41,009 nt of DNA from DASPJQ01 sp035299065 (GTDB lineage Bacteria; Bacteroidota; Bacteroidia; Flavobacteriales_D; UBA2798). The stretch's first letter is position 1; the number at the start of each line of letters is the position of its first letter. A program made the position numbers and the translations under genes. The notes under the pieces were generated by a model. The model did not search any database. It was not told the origin of the DNA and was given only the letters and a program-made list of their open reading frames with translations. Where the stretch lies: positions 1 to 41,009 of the forward strand of contig DATGXI010000121.1 of the NCBI GenBank assembly GCA_035299065.1, written 5' to 3'. Below, one piece after another: positions 32,741 through 40,222 of the stretch.

Positions 32741-33385
32741 TTGAAACTATTTTTCCTTATATTATCATATTTTTCCGGATTTAGTATCTTAATTCCTCTT
32801 GTATTTGGAATATTAAAAAACAAAACCTTTGGATTAACGCTAAAGGTTTTGTTTTTTTATGTTCTGGTTGCAACTCTACTTGAAATTTTAGTTTTTTACA
32901 CGGCTTTACAAGACATTAATAATCGCATACTATCTTATATCTGCACATTAACAGAAGGTGTTTTATTGGGGTTGTGTTATTATAGTTTCATGAATTTTAA
33001 ATTTAAAAATGTTTTCTTCCTGTTATTTTCAGTTATTTTAGTTTCAACCATTTCATTGGATCTTATATTAAATGGACTAGTCAAGCTGAATACCCTATCT
33101 CGAAATGCGGAATGTACCCTACTATCTTTTATTGCCCTTTTTTATTTTTATTCTCTCTTGAAAAAACCTGAAATAAAAAACATATTTTCCTCACCGCTAT
33201 TTTGGTTTAACACCGGTGTATTAATTTATTTTTCAGGCAATATTTTTTTATTTCTGTTTAGTAATTATCTTGATGAAAAAAACCCCGATGCTTATTTAGC
33301 TTTCAACGGCATCCATTCAGTTTTAAACATTACATTTAGTACGCTTTTAGCGTTAACTTTTATTAAAAGCAAACATGTCAGTTAG
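32741..33385 (+). CDS. Multi-helix membrane protein of the two-component cassette
   Basis: 214 residues starting at TTG 32741. About six or seven membrane helices: LILSYFSGFSILIPLVFGIL, LKVLFFYVLVATLLEILVFY, LTEGVLLGLCYYSF, VFFLLFSVILVSTISLDLIL, LLSFIALFYFYSLL, FWFNTGVLIYFSGNIFLFLF and VLNITFSTLLALTF. No soluble domain. The nearby ATG at 32731 is out of frame and leads to a short dead end; a TGA in frame at 32732 rules out any longer reading, so either TTG is the true start or one base is wrong here. Its end overlaps the kinase gene by 11 bases. By position it is the likely sensor for the kinase, which has only one membrane helix. Confidence 0.75.
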   Translation: MKLFFLILSYFSGFSILIPLVFGILKNKTFGLTLKVLFFYVLVATLLEILVFYTALQDINNRILSYICTLTEGVLLGLCYYSFMNFKFKNVFFLLFSVILVSTISLDLILNGLVKLNTLSRNAECTLLSFIALFYFYSLLKKPEIKNIFSSPLFWFNTGVLIYFSGNIFLFLFSNYLDEKNPDAYLAFNGIHSVLNITFSTLLALTFIKSKHVS

Positions 33386-34157
33386 TCTCCTCATATTACT
33401 CGGCACTTTCACCATGCTTGTTTTGGCTGGAACCGTCATTGTTTTCGTTGTTCTCTACCAAAAACGGGTGCTTGCCAACCAAAACGAACTTGCCCAGGCC
33501 GAAAATCGCTTCCAGTCACAGTTAATTGAGGCTACCCTGTTGAGCGAACAATCAGAACGTGAAAAAATTGCCCGCAACCTGCATGACGACATTGGCACTT
33601 CGCTCAACATCCTTCGCCTTAACCTGGAGAAAATTAAACGCAACGCTACCAATATTCAAACCACTGAAAAAACATCAGACCTTGCCCTTGAAATGGTTTC
33701 AAGCACCATTCAAAACTTACGCATGGTTTCACGTGACCTGATGCCCGCCACCCTTACAAAACTGGGACTTGTTGAATCGCTGCACGAACTTTTTAAACAA
33801 ATAAACGAAAGCGGTGCCACGCACATTGAACTGGTTAATCCCGATACCAACGCAAAAGTTGACAACAAAACCGAAGTCCAGCTTTACCGCATTTGCCAGG
33901 AAGTAATTAATAATTTATTAAAACACGCATCGGCCACACACATTAAAGTTACCGTAACATTGCAAAGTGAAAAAGACTTTAACATGCAGGTGCAACACAA
34001 TGGAGTTAAGTTTACCGATGAGGACGTACAACGAATTTACAACCTCAACAAAGGTGTAGGCCTTAAAAGCATTGAAAGCCGTACACGCATGATTAACGCA
34101 AGTATCCACTATAAATACAACGACCATGGTTCAATCATCGAAATCAAGTCAGTCTAA
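33375..34157 (+). CDS. Histidine kinase of the NarX/DesK class
   Basis: 260 residues. One N-terminal membrane helix (LLILLGTFTMLVLAGTVIVF), a short coiled coil, then the HisKA_3 dimerisation helix with the phosphoacceptor His70 in EREKIARNLHDDIG, and an ATPase domain with the N box ICQEVINNLLKHA and the G2-like GVGLKSIESRTRMI. No sensor domain is present. The usual DNG of the G1 box reads HNG (VQHNGVKF), so the conserved Asp is His; such HNG forms occur in some Bacteroidota kinases. It overlaps the membrane gene before it and the response regulator after it (32 bases), a tightly coupled trio. Confidence 0.92.
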   Translation: MSVSLLILLGTFTMLVLAGTVIVFVVLYQKRVLANQNELAQAENRFQSQLIEATLLSEQSEREKIARNLHDDIGTSLNILRLNLEKIKRNATNIQTTEKTSDLALEMVSSTIQNLRMVSRDLMPATLTKLGLVESLHELFKQINESGATHIELVNPDTNAKVDNKTEVQLYRICQEVINNLLKHASATHIKVTVTLQSEKDFNMQVQHNGVKFTDEDVQRIYNLNKGVGLKSIESRTRMINASIHYKYNDHGSIIEIKSV

Positions 34158-34806
34158 GAAAAAGCAAATAACGCTGGGCATTGTTGACGATCATAGCCTT
34201 TTCAGGAAAGGCCTTATATCGCTGCTGGACGAGTATAACGAAATGAAAGTTGTACTTGAAGCCAGTGACGGTTTGGAACTACTTGAAAAGCTAAAAACCA
34301 TTAAACCCGATGTAATTTTGCTGGACATTGAAATGCCAAACATGAACGGGATTGAAGCCACCAAAGCCATCCGCAAAAAAAACCAGGACGTAAAAATTTT
34401 ACCGCTTACCATGCACAGCGAAGAACAATTTGTTGTGCATTTAATGGAAAATGGAGCAAATGGATTTTTATTGAAAGATTACGGTATTGAGACCATTATT
34501 GATGCCATTTACAGTGCTTACGAAACCGATTATTATTTTAACGAAAAAGTTTCAAAGGTCATGATCAAAAAACTGGTTAAGGGAAGCGTTGTAAAACCGG
34601 TTTTCCAGGGCCATACGTTAAACGATCGCGAAATGGAAGTCATACGCCTTATTTGCCAGGAACTAAGCAGTAAAGAAATCTCTGAACGCATGTGTGTGAG
34701 TATTCGTACCATTGAGGGCATCCGCGAAAAAATTCTGGAAAAAACGGGGGCACGAAATACAGTTGGAATTGTGATGTATGCAGTGAAACATAACATTATT
34801 GATTAG
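34126..34806 (+). CDS. NarL/LuxR-type response regulator
   Basis: 226 residues. Receiver domain with acidic pair Asp21-Asp22 (GIVDDHSLFRKGL), phosphoacceptor Asp67 (VILLDIEMPNMNG), Thr in PLTMHSEEQ and Lys in FLLKDYG. A LuxR-type helix-turn-helix follows: LNDREMEVIRLICQELSSKE, ISERMCVSIRTIEGIREKIL. Expected to be phosphorylated by the overlapping kinase and to bind palindromic DNA as a dimer; the CGTATTTCTACG clusters on both sides of the cassette are candidate sites. The basic N-terminal stretch (SSKSSQSKKKQ) precedes the receiver and may be partly untranslated if a later start is used, but no later ATG fits. Confidence 0.93.
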   Translation: MVQSSKSSQSKKKQITLGIVDDHSLFRKGLISLLDEYNEMKVVLEASDGLELLEKLKTIKPDVILLDIEMPNMNGIEATKAIRKKNQDVKILPLTMHSEEQFVVHLMENGANGFLLKDYGIETIIDAIYSAYETDYYFNEKVSKVMIKKLVKGSVVKPVFQGHTLNDREMEVIRLICQELSSKEISERMCVSIRTIEGIREKILEKTGARNTVGIVMYAVKHNIID

Positions 34807-34810
34807 TATT

Positions 34811-34958
34811 GAGATGTGAGATGTGAGATATGAGATGTGAGATGTGGGCTTTTATATACCGTTTTTGGTGTACGCAGGCAAAATTGCCCGCCTCAACCGT
34901 TCCCTGCTTCATTTTATACCCAATGTGACAATAGTTCCGTTTCTCATATCTCACATCT
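34811..34958. repeat. GAGATGT-type tandem repeat with an inverted copy
   Basis: 34811-34848 is a 7-base-period array (GAGATGT, GAGATAT). AGATGTGAGATATGAG at 34819-34834 has a perfect 16-base complement at 34943-34958, so a transcript reading out of the regulator gene could fold a long-range hairpin. It lies between the regulator stop and the downstream site cluster. Confidence 0.6.
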
Positions 34959-34972
34959 TAGTACTCAAAGAG

Positions 34973-35006
34973 CGTATTTCTACGCAAAAAATACCGTATT
35001 TCTACG
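34973..35006 (+). promoter_or_regulatory. Two copies of the CGTATTTCTACG site (downstream cluster)
   Basis: Exact 12-mers at 34973-34984 and 34995-35006, start-to-start 22 bases. Same orientation as the three upstream copies. No protein gene on the plus strand follows for 3.6 kb. Confidence 0.55.
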
Positions 35007-35361
35007 CTTGCCCACCCCAAAAACACAGGATACATTTACAATGCAAAATTTCGCCCCCGTGGCGACCGTCCCTTAGGGGATGGCATCTGTTATCTACCTG
35101 TAAGTATGGGTGTGTCGGTCTTATTTGGCGCTTTCTCATCAACTGCGTCTTCATCATCAAGGTTTAAGAATCGGCCGCCCATACTTTTCTTTGATCTCCA
35201 ATATAAACAAGGCGTGCGCTTCCGCCAACTGAGTCAATAAAACCGGCTAAATAATTTCGTTTCGATACCTGTTTTAAATAATCGTTGCAAACATGAACTC
35301 TATAGACCTTCGGAAAATCATCTTGGTTTGTAAGATGTAAGAATTTTCGAATTCCGGCAAA
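35007..35361. other. Intergenic region after the downstream site cluster
   Basis: 355 bases without a credible gene. A hairpin, CCGTCCC with GGGATGG around TTAG (35066-35083), is the only local structure. A minus-strand frame at 35164-35394 starts inside a terminator and is rejected. A small RNA driven from the site cluster is possible but not shown. Confidence 0.4.
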
Positions 35362-35389
35362 TAAAAAATCCCGGCTTTTGAACCGGGAT
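35362..35389 (-). terminator. Terminator of the SPFH/zinc-ribbon/PKD operon
   Basis: Minus strand: ATCCCGG (35383-35389 region) pairs with CCGGGAT (35368-35374) over an 8-base loop, followed by a run of T (35367-35362). It lies 27 bases after the last stop of the operon. Confidence 0.88.
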
Positions 35390-35415
35390 CTCAAATCTTA
35401 TATCTTAAATATTAC

Positions 35416-36243
35416 TTACGTATTCGCCATAATTATTTCAAGTATGCCATTTGTAACAGTCATTACACCACCCAAACCATCGTACAATTTACAATTCACA
35501 TGCGCTTTAAAAAATTCGGCATCTTTTCCGGCATCGGTAATGTCTTTTGTATAGGTCAACATAAAGCTGCTGCCTGTTTGGTCAGCGGTTCCTGCATCGG
35601 TTGTCCAGATAACACCGTTTGGCGCTTTATAAATTAAACGTATGCCAAACACCCAATGCGGTGAAAAATAATATTCCTGCACACGCACACCTGCATGAAA
35701 AAACGGGCTTATATCAGCCAGGGTGTACGATGTTGGAATGGGAATAGTATCCAGCTCAAAGCGCATTTCGTGGTGTGTAACAGGTCCTGTATAACGCCCA
35801 ACCGAACCATAATAAACACGGTCAATTATGCCTGATGTTGCCGCACCGTAATTTCCATACGTGTAAATGTATCCATCAACACCTGACATCAGCTTTGTTT
35901 CAACCCCGTTCAATTCACCGCTAAACAATACTGGCGGATGCTGAACGGTTATTTTTGCCGATTTTTGTGACCAGCGTTTTTTAGCACCGTCATACGCTTT
36001 TAACGTTATGGTATAGGTGCCTTCCATTTGGTATGCATGGTCAGGTGATTGTTCCGATGATTGCTCACCATCACCAAAATCCCATTCGTAAACCGAAGCT
36101 TCGGTTGAGCCGTTGTTGAAACTCACCACTTCATTAATTAGTGGAATTTCATTGCTAACCGAAAAATTGGCTGTAGGGTTTTTTCCACACGAGGCTAAAA
36201 ATACAGCCGCGCATGAAATGGTCAGAAGTTTTGTGTAACGCAT
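35416..36243 (-). CDS. PKD-domain lipoprotein
   Basis: 275 residues with lipobox Cys19 (VFLASCGK). A PKD domain covers about residues 28-100, with the diagnostic VYEWDFGDGEQSSEQSPDHA and GTYTITLKAYD. The rest (about 105-275) is beta-rich without an assigned family and includes a likely ligand-facing surface, HHEMRFELDTIPIPTSYTL. It starts 5 bases after the zinc-ribbon gene stops and is closed by the operon terminator, so it is the third gene of the SPFH operon. Whether it belongs functionally with the other two is unknown; it would be on the outer face of the membrane, they on the inner. Confidence 0.85.
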   Translation of the reverse strand: MRYTKLLTISCAAVFLASCGKNPTANFSVSNEIPLINEVVSFNNGSTEASVYEWDFGDGEQSSEQSPDHAYQMEGTYTITLKAYDGAKKRWSQKSAKITVQHPPVLFSGELNGVETKLMSGVDGYIYTYGNYGAATSGIIDRVYYGSVGRYTGPVTHHEMRFELDTIPIPTSYTLADISPFFHAGVRVQEYYFSPHWVFGIRLIYKAPNGVIWTTDAGTADQTGSSFMLTYTKDITDAGKDAEFFKAHVNCKLYDGLGGVMTVTNGILEIIMANT

Positions 36244-36248
36244 GGTTT

Positions 36249-37370
36249 TTATTTATTGTTAAAGTAAATTATTGCAAAAATGATTCCTCCTATAATGGCC
36301 AGGCACATCAAAATAAACATCACAATTTTCATGGTGCTGTAAGGCCTCTCACCTTGTACCTCACCCGTTCGGCCATTAATCATGAACCTGTATGCTTTGT
36401 TGTTGTACTTGAATGTGCTCAGGTAAACAGGCAACAAAGTATGCTTGAATGTAATGGCATTGTGTTGTGTGTTTAAGCTTGTAATGGTTTGGTGATCGCC
36501 TCCAATTTGTTTTTTTACTTTGGTGCGTATAACGGCATCCATAATTACTGTTGCACGTTGAAACCCTTCAGCCAAATCAACTTTATACGCTTCGGCCCTG
36601 AATCCACTCAAATATTTTTCGTCAAACGGCACCAGGTTTTCCAAATCCCATGGCTCCAGCTTTTCAGTATAGTCACGCGGCAAACTTGTACTTGCCAACA
36701 CCAACACATCATCAAAAGCGTGTGAAAGGGCTCCTGATGCATATGACCAGCGTATTTTCGTAACGGTACGTGTACGCGTCACCGATTTTCCGTCTTCAAA
36801 AGCCGTATAGGTTTCGGTGGTGGTGTAATTATCACCACGTTGCCCCGTATAATCCGAATCTGTTTCGCTGTCATATGTCCAGTAGGGAATATAAATGCCC
36901 GATAATTTATCAGGATTGTTCGCATACTTTGCCAAATCGCCCGGTGCCCACCACAAACCTTTTATCCATTTTTGAAATTCACCAAAACTTTGTTTTGAAT
37001 CAATTTTAAATGGTAAAATAGATTTTGGTTTTACAATGGAACAGGTTGACCCCGATTTCACTGTAATCTGGCTTCCGCAAAAATTACAGTTATCGGAAAC
37101 AATTTTGTCGTTAAAGGTTGTTTCAGCTCCACAGGCATCGCATTTAACAAGGTTCACTTTGTGTTCCTCGCTGGTTGATTTCATTTTGGCAATGTATTCC
37201 TTGAAATCGTGCTCTTCAATAACAGCTGCTCCATCTACAACAATTTCGTTTTGCGCCCCGCAATACTGGCAGGTAAGCATACTTGTGCCTGGTGTAAAAT
37301 GAAGGATGGCTGCACATGTGTTGCATTTATGGTCCTTCTGTGCCGTTGCGGCAGTTGCGTTTTCTTCCAT
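36249..37370 (-). CDS. Double zinc-ribbon protein with C-terminal membrane anchor (YdjG-like)
   Basis: 373 residues. Two zinc ribbons: Cys16, Cys19, Cys34, Cys37 and Cys77, Cys80, Cys95, Cys98. A beta-rich middle domain follows (GIYIPYWTYDSETDSDYTG, VDLAEGFQRATVIMDA), then a single membrane helix (IVMFILMCLAIIGGIIFAII) at about 346-367. Often mislabelled as a PriA-like helicase; there are no helicase motifs. In Bacillus subtilis the comparable YdjG works with YdjH to recruit the SPFH protein YdjI, which in turn holds the PspA homologue YdjF at the membrane. Here it lies 135 bases downstream of an SPFH gene in the same operon, supporting the same pairing. No PspA or YdjH gene is in the window. 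Confidence 0.82.
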   Translation of the reverse strand: MEENATAATAQKDHKCNTCAAILHFTPGTSMLTCQYCGAQNEIVVDGAAVIEEHDFKEYIAKMKSTSEEHKVNLVKCDACGAETTFNDKIVSDNCNFCGSQITVKSGSTCSIVKPKSILPFKIDSKQSFGEFQKWIKGLWWAPGDLAKYANNPDKLSGIYIPYWTYDSETDSDYTGQRGDNYTTTETYTAFEDGKSVTRTRTVTKIRWSYASGALSHAFDDVLVLASTSLPRDYTEKLEPWDLENLVPFDEKYLSGFRAEAYKVDLAEGFQRATVIMDAVIRTKVKKQIGGDHQTITSLNTQHNAITFKHTLLPVYLSTFKYNNKAYRFMINGRTGEVQGERPYSTMKIVMFILMCLAIIGGIIFAIIYFNNK

Positions 37371-37505
37371 AGATTTAGTACAAAGTATAGAGATTTGAGT
37401 ACAGAGCTGTGTGGGTGCGGAGTAATTGAGTGGGTGTGGATAAAAAAGGGCCTGCGTTTCTGTCTCGCATCTGTTCTTGTGTCTAGTTTCTTATGTCTAT
37501 TTAGT

Positions 37506-38633
37506 CTATTGCGGAGGCAATGGTGGTGGAACTGAATTAAACAATCCCATGAGTTCAGGAACGGTTCCTGCGGCTGCCCATGCTGCCATACCCTCGCGCC
37601 AAACATTGGTTTGCGGGGTAATTTGTTTTGCATTCACCATTTGCTGCATCAAGCCCATTTCGTATGGTCCCTGTTGCTGGCCATTTACAGCAATAAAGAA
37701 TTTTACAACACCCGGTATTGGTGGTGGCATTCCTGCACCGCCATTGTTAAAGTTTTGCGGGTTTTGGTTCATTTGCTGGTTTTGCTGGTTCATTTGGTTA
37801 AACATACCCTGGCCCATTCCAAACCCAAGTCCTGCTCCCATGAATCCGCCTGCTCCACCCTCCTGGTTACTTACGTTCTCAATAGCTTTTGCTGTTTTGA
37901 ACTGCGTAAGTTTTTGCATATTGATTTTATCAAGGCGCGAGTATTCAAAGATCTCTTTCTTGATATCATCAGGCATTGAAATATTTTCGAGTAAGAATTT
38001 AGTGATCAACACACCATATTCTTCCATTTCAGGTTTAATTTTTGTCATAACCAGTTCCGAAATTTCGTTCAGGTTACTGGCTAATTTTTCAACTGGTACG
38101 CCACCTTCACCAACCGCATCGGTAAAGCGCGTTACAATTATGCTGCGTAACTGGTTATTGATTTCTTCAGTAGTAAATTGCCCGTCAGTTCCGGCAACTT
38201 CTTTAATAAATTTACCAGCGTCTGTAACACGGTAAGCAAACGTTCCGAAAGCACGTACTTCAAACATACCAAAACGGTCATCGCCTAAGGTAATTGGGTT
38301 TTTGGTGCCCCATTTTTGATCAAGAAACTGCTTGGTGTTTACAAAGTAAACCTCGGCTTTGAAAGGACTGTTAAAACCGTATTTCCATCCCTTAAGGGTT
38401 GAAAGCAAAGGCATGTTTTCAGTCTTTAACTCATACATCCCCGGCTTAAACACATCGGCCAACTCACCTTCATTGATGAATACGGCTTGCTGCGATTCAC
38501 GCACAGTTAGCTTGGCACCATTCTTAATTTCATTCTGGTAGCGGTCAAACCTGTGTATAATTGTATCATTTGAGGGGTCAAGCCACTCAATAATATCAAT
38601 AAATTCATTCTTCAGTTTGTTAAAAAGTCCCAT
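37506..38633 (-). CDS. SPFH-domain protein with C-terminal GYF_2 domain (YdjI-like)
   Basis: 375 residues. The N-terminal virion-core-like SPFH domain (about 1-270) starts with NEFIDIIEWLDPSNDTIIHR and includes VRESQQAVFINEGELADVF, EVRAFGTFAYRV and LITKFLLENISMP. A Gln/Asn/Gly/Met-rich linker (about 275-305) follows, then a GYF_2-type domain (FFIAVNGQQQGPYEMGLMQQ, WREGMAAWAAAGTVPEL) and a Pro-rich end (VPPPLPPQ). GYF_2 modules are thought to bind proline-rich ligands. SPFH proteins scaffold membrane microdomains. First gene of the operon with the zinc-ribbon and PKD lipoprotein genes. The linker plus GYF_2 end is an addition relative to B. subtilis YdjI. Confidence 0.9.
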   Translation of the reverse strand: MGLFNKLKNEFIDIIEWLDPSNDTIIHRFDRYQNEIKNGAKLTVRESQQAVFINEGELADVFKPGMYELKTENMPLLSTLKGWKYGFNSPFKAEVYFVNTKQFLDQKWGTKNPITLGDDRFGMFEVRAFGTFAYRVTDAGKFIKEVAGTDGQFTTEEINNQLRSIIVTRFTDAVGEGGVPVEKLASNLNEISELVMTKIKPEMEEYGVLITKFLLENISMPDDIKKEIFEYSRLDKINMQKLTQFKTAKAIENVSNQEGGAGGFMGAGLGFGMGQGMFNQMNQQNQQMNQNPQNFNNGGAGMPPPIPGVVKFFIAVNGQQQGPYEMGLMQQMVNAKQITPQTNVWREGMAAWAAAGTVPELMGLFNSVPPPLPPQ

Positions 38634-38682
38634 ATTTGTTTGTTTGATTTATATGTCATGAAATTAATAAATAATTGGCTAC

Positions 38683-39519
38683 ATGTTTAAGAACTATTTA
38701 ACCAAATCGACATTTTTAGGCTTTTTTATCCTGTTTGGTAGTATGCCCACAGCTTTTGCCCAGGACGGTGAAGATGTGTCTGTTCCGGCAGGCGATTTTG
38801 AGCCCACCCGTTCACTTTTTTTTGGCATAAACGCCAACGGTTTAAAGGATTTTGGTAAACAGGCCAATTTTTTCAGGGGGTATAATGAGCCATTTGGGTT
38901 GGAGGAGCTGCTGAATTACCCAACCGTTAAAAGTGAACTGTACACCAAAACCAATTACAATTTTACCCTGGCCGAGTATCCTTCACCCATGCGCTATAAT
39001 TTTGGCGTAGGCGCAGGCCTTAACCTATTGTACAGGCTAACCGATGTAAACCTTATTTTAAACGGCTCATTTACCAAATTAACTACCGCTGGCATATTTA
39101 CCCTGGCAGCAACCAACCCAAGTAACCCTTCGGGTGACGACCTCATTAAAACCGAAAGCATAAGCGGCATTGAACGCAGGACATGGATCAAAGCAGGCAT
39201 CCAGCTCAGGAATGCCATAAACAACCGGAATGACTTCTATATTGAATTTGCACCCATGGCTGTTTTTCAAAGGGCCCTGAAAAATGAGGTAAACATTGAA
39301 GGCTCAAAGTACCAGATACTTATAAATTACCAGGGCTATATTCCCCAAAAAACAAGTTACACCGGGTATGGACTAAATTTAGGCCTTGGCATTCAAACAT
39401 TGTTCGTAAAAAATAAGCTCACGCAACTGGGTGTAAATTTCTCTGCATCTAAACTCAACATGGTCGATGTCAAGGGTTTGAACTATGCTGCTGAAATATA
39501 TTTATCTGTTTTTTTATAG
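38683..39519 (+). CDS. Probable outer-membrane beta-barrel protein
   Basis: 278 residues with a signal peptide (TFLGFFILFGSMPTAFA). Mature part has alternating polar/hydrophobic strands ending in aromatic residues: RSLFFGINANGLKDF, MRYNFGVGAGLNLLYRL, VNLILNGSFTKL, RTWIKAGIQLRNAI, DFYIEFAPMAVFQ, TGYGLNLGLGIQTLFV and the last strand AAEIYLSVFL, which ends in an aromatic and leucine as barrel proteins do. No family is named. It precedes siaB-siaC by 113 bases and is read in the same direction, but a promoter-like element lies in between. Confidence 0.7.
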   Translation: MFKNYLTKSTFLGFFILFGSMPTAFAQDGEDVSVPAGDFEPTRSLFFGINANGLKDFGKQANFFRGYNEPFGLEELLNYPTVKSELYTKTNYNFTLAEYPSPMRYNFGVGAGLNLLYRLTDVNLILNGSFTKLTTAGIFTLAATNPSNPSGDDLIKTESISGIERRTWIKAGIQLRNAINNRNDFYIEFAPMAVFQRALKNEVNIEGSKYQILINYQGYIPQKTSYTGYGLNLGLGIQTLFVKNKLTQLGVNFSASKLNMVDVKGLNYAAEIYLSVFL

Positions 39520-39579
39520 TGTTTGTCGACAGTCTACCAACATTCAAAAGTTAAAAAGTATCGTTTTAGGGTGTTAAAA

Positions 39580-39613
39580 TTGTAACCATTCGTATGTTTT
39601 TTTCGTAACTTTC
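39580..39613 (+). promoter_or_regulatory. Possible promoter of siaB-siaC
   Basis: TTG at 39580-39582, 23 bases, TAACTTTC at 39606-39613, one base from TAnnTTTG; the spacer is longer than ideal. It lies 19 bases before the siaB ATG. Confidence 0.35.
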
Positions 39614-39632
39614 GCCCAATTAAGACGGTTAG

Positions 39633-40217
39633 ATGAGCCTTGCCCCAACCAAAGCAGTTGAAGTTTGCCATTCACAGTATCAAGACATTTACAGTGAGTA
39701 CAGCAAAACTTCTAAACTGAAAATTATTGTTTCCCATTTTGGAGAGTTCAGCCAGGACCTGGTTAACTCTATTACCAATAGTGTTGAGGAGACAATGCTT
39801 AGCATGGGCGATAAAAAGGGCACCGTTAAAAAAATGTTCTCAATCCTGGTTGAAGGCCTGCAAAACATACGTTTACACGGTGTACGCGATGAGCTTGACA
39901 ACCAATCATCCTTTGTTATTATTGCCCAGGACGAAAAAGAATACCTTGTTACGTTTGGCAATATTATCCTAAATGACATATGGCCTTATATTGAAGATAA
40001 GATCAAACAAATCAACGGTTATACTGAAGAGGAAGTGAAAGCACTTTACATGGAAGTATTGACCAACGGTGTTATCTCAAGCAAAGGTGGAGCCGGTTTA
40101 GGTTTCATCACCATGGCCATGAAGTCAAAAAACAAATTGAATTATCGTACCGACAACATTAACGAAGATCTTTCGTGTTTCTCGGTAGAAGTGAAAATTG
40201 ATCGCGCTGGCGCTTAA
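39633..40217 (+). CDS. siaB: SiaB-family protein kinase
   Basis: 194 residues with GHKL-like ATPase features: helix with N-box-like LVEGLQNIRLHG and a glycine-rich loop SSKGGAGLGFITMAMKSKNK (KGGAGLGF). In Pseudomonas, SiaB phosphorylates SiaC, SiaA dephosphorylates it, and unphosphorylated SiaC stimulates the diguanylate cyclase SiaD. Here siaC follows 5 bases after the stop, supporting assignment. No siaA or siaD is present before the window ends, so the downstream output of this pair in this organism is unknown. The N-terminal region (MSLAPTKAVEVCHSQYQDIY) has no other domain. Confidence 0.88.
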   Translation: MSLAPTKAVEVCHSQYQDIYSEYSKTSKLKIIVSHFGEFSQDLVNSITNSVEETMLSMGDKKGTVKKMFSILVEGLQNIRLHGVRDELDNQSSFVIIAQDEKEYLVTFGNIILNDIWPYIEDKIKQINGYTEEEVKALYMEVLTNGVISSKGGAGLGFITMAMKSKNKLNYRTDNINEDLSCFSVEVKIDRAGA

Positions 40218-40222
40218 TTCCT

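Noticed and set aside
32232..35006. CGTATTTCTACG copies as a CRISPR-like array
   Set aside because: Units are 12 bases, spacers only 9-13 bases, split into two clusters, and no cas gene is present.
35164..35394. Minus-strand open frame of 76 residues
   Set aside because: Its start codon lies within or beside the terminator hairpin at 35362-35389, it has no recognisable domain and the composition is unlike its neighbours.
37477..38235. Plus-strand open frame of 252 residues across the SPFH gene
   Set aside because: Antisense to a well-supported coding gene; its hydrophobic sequence comes from the opposite strand of the Gln/Gly-rich linker and SPFH domain.
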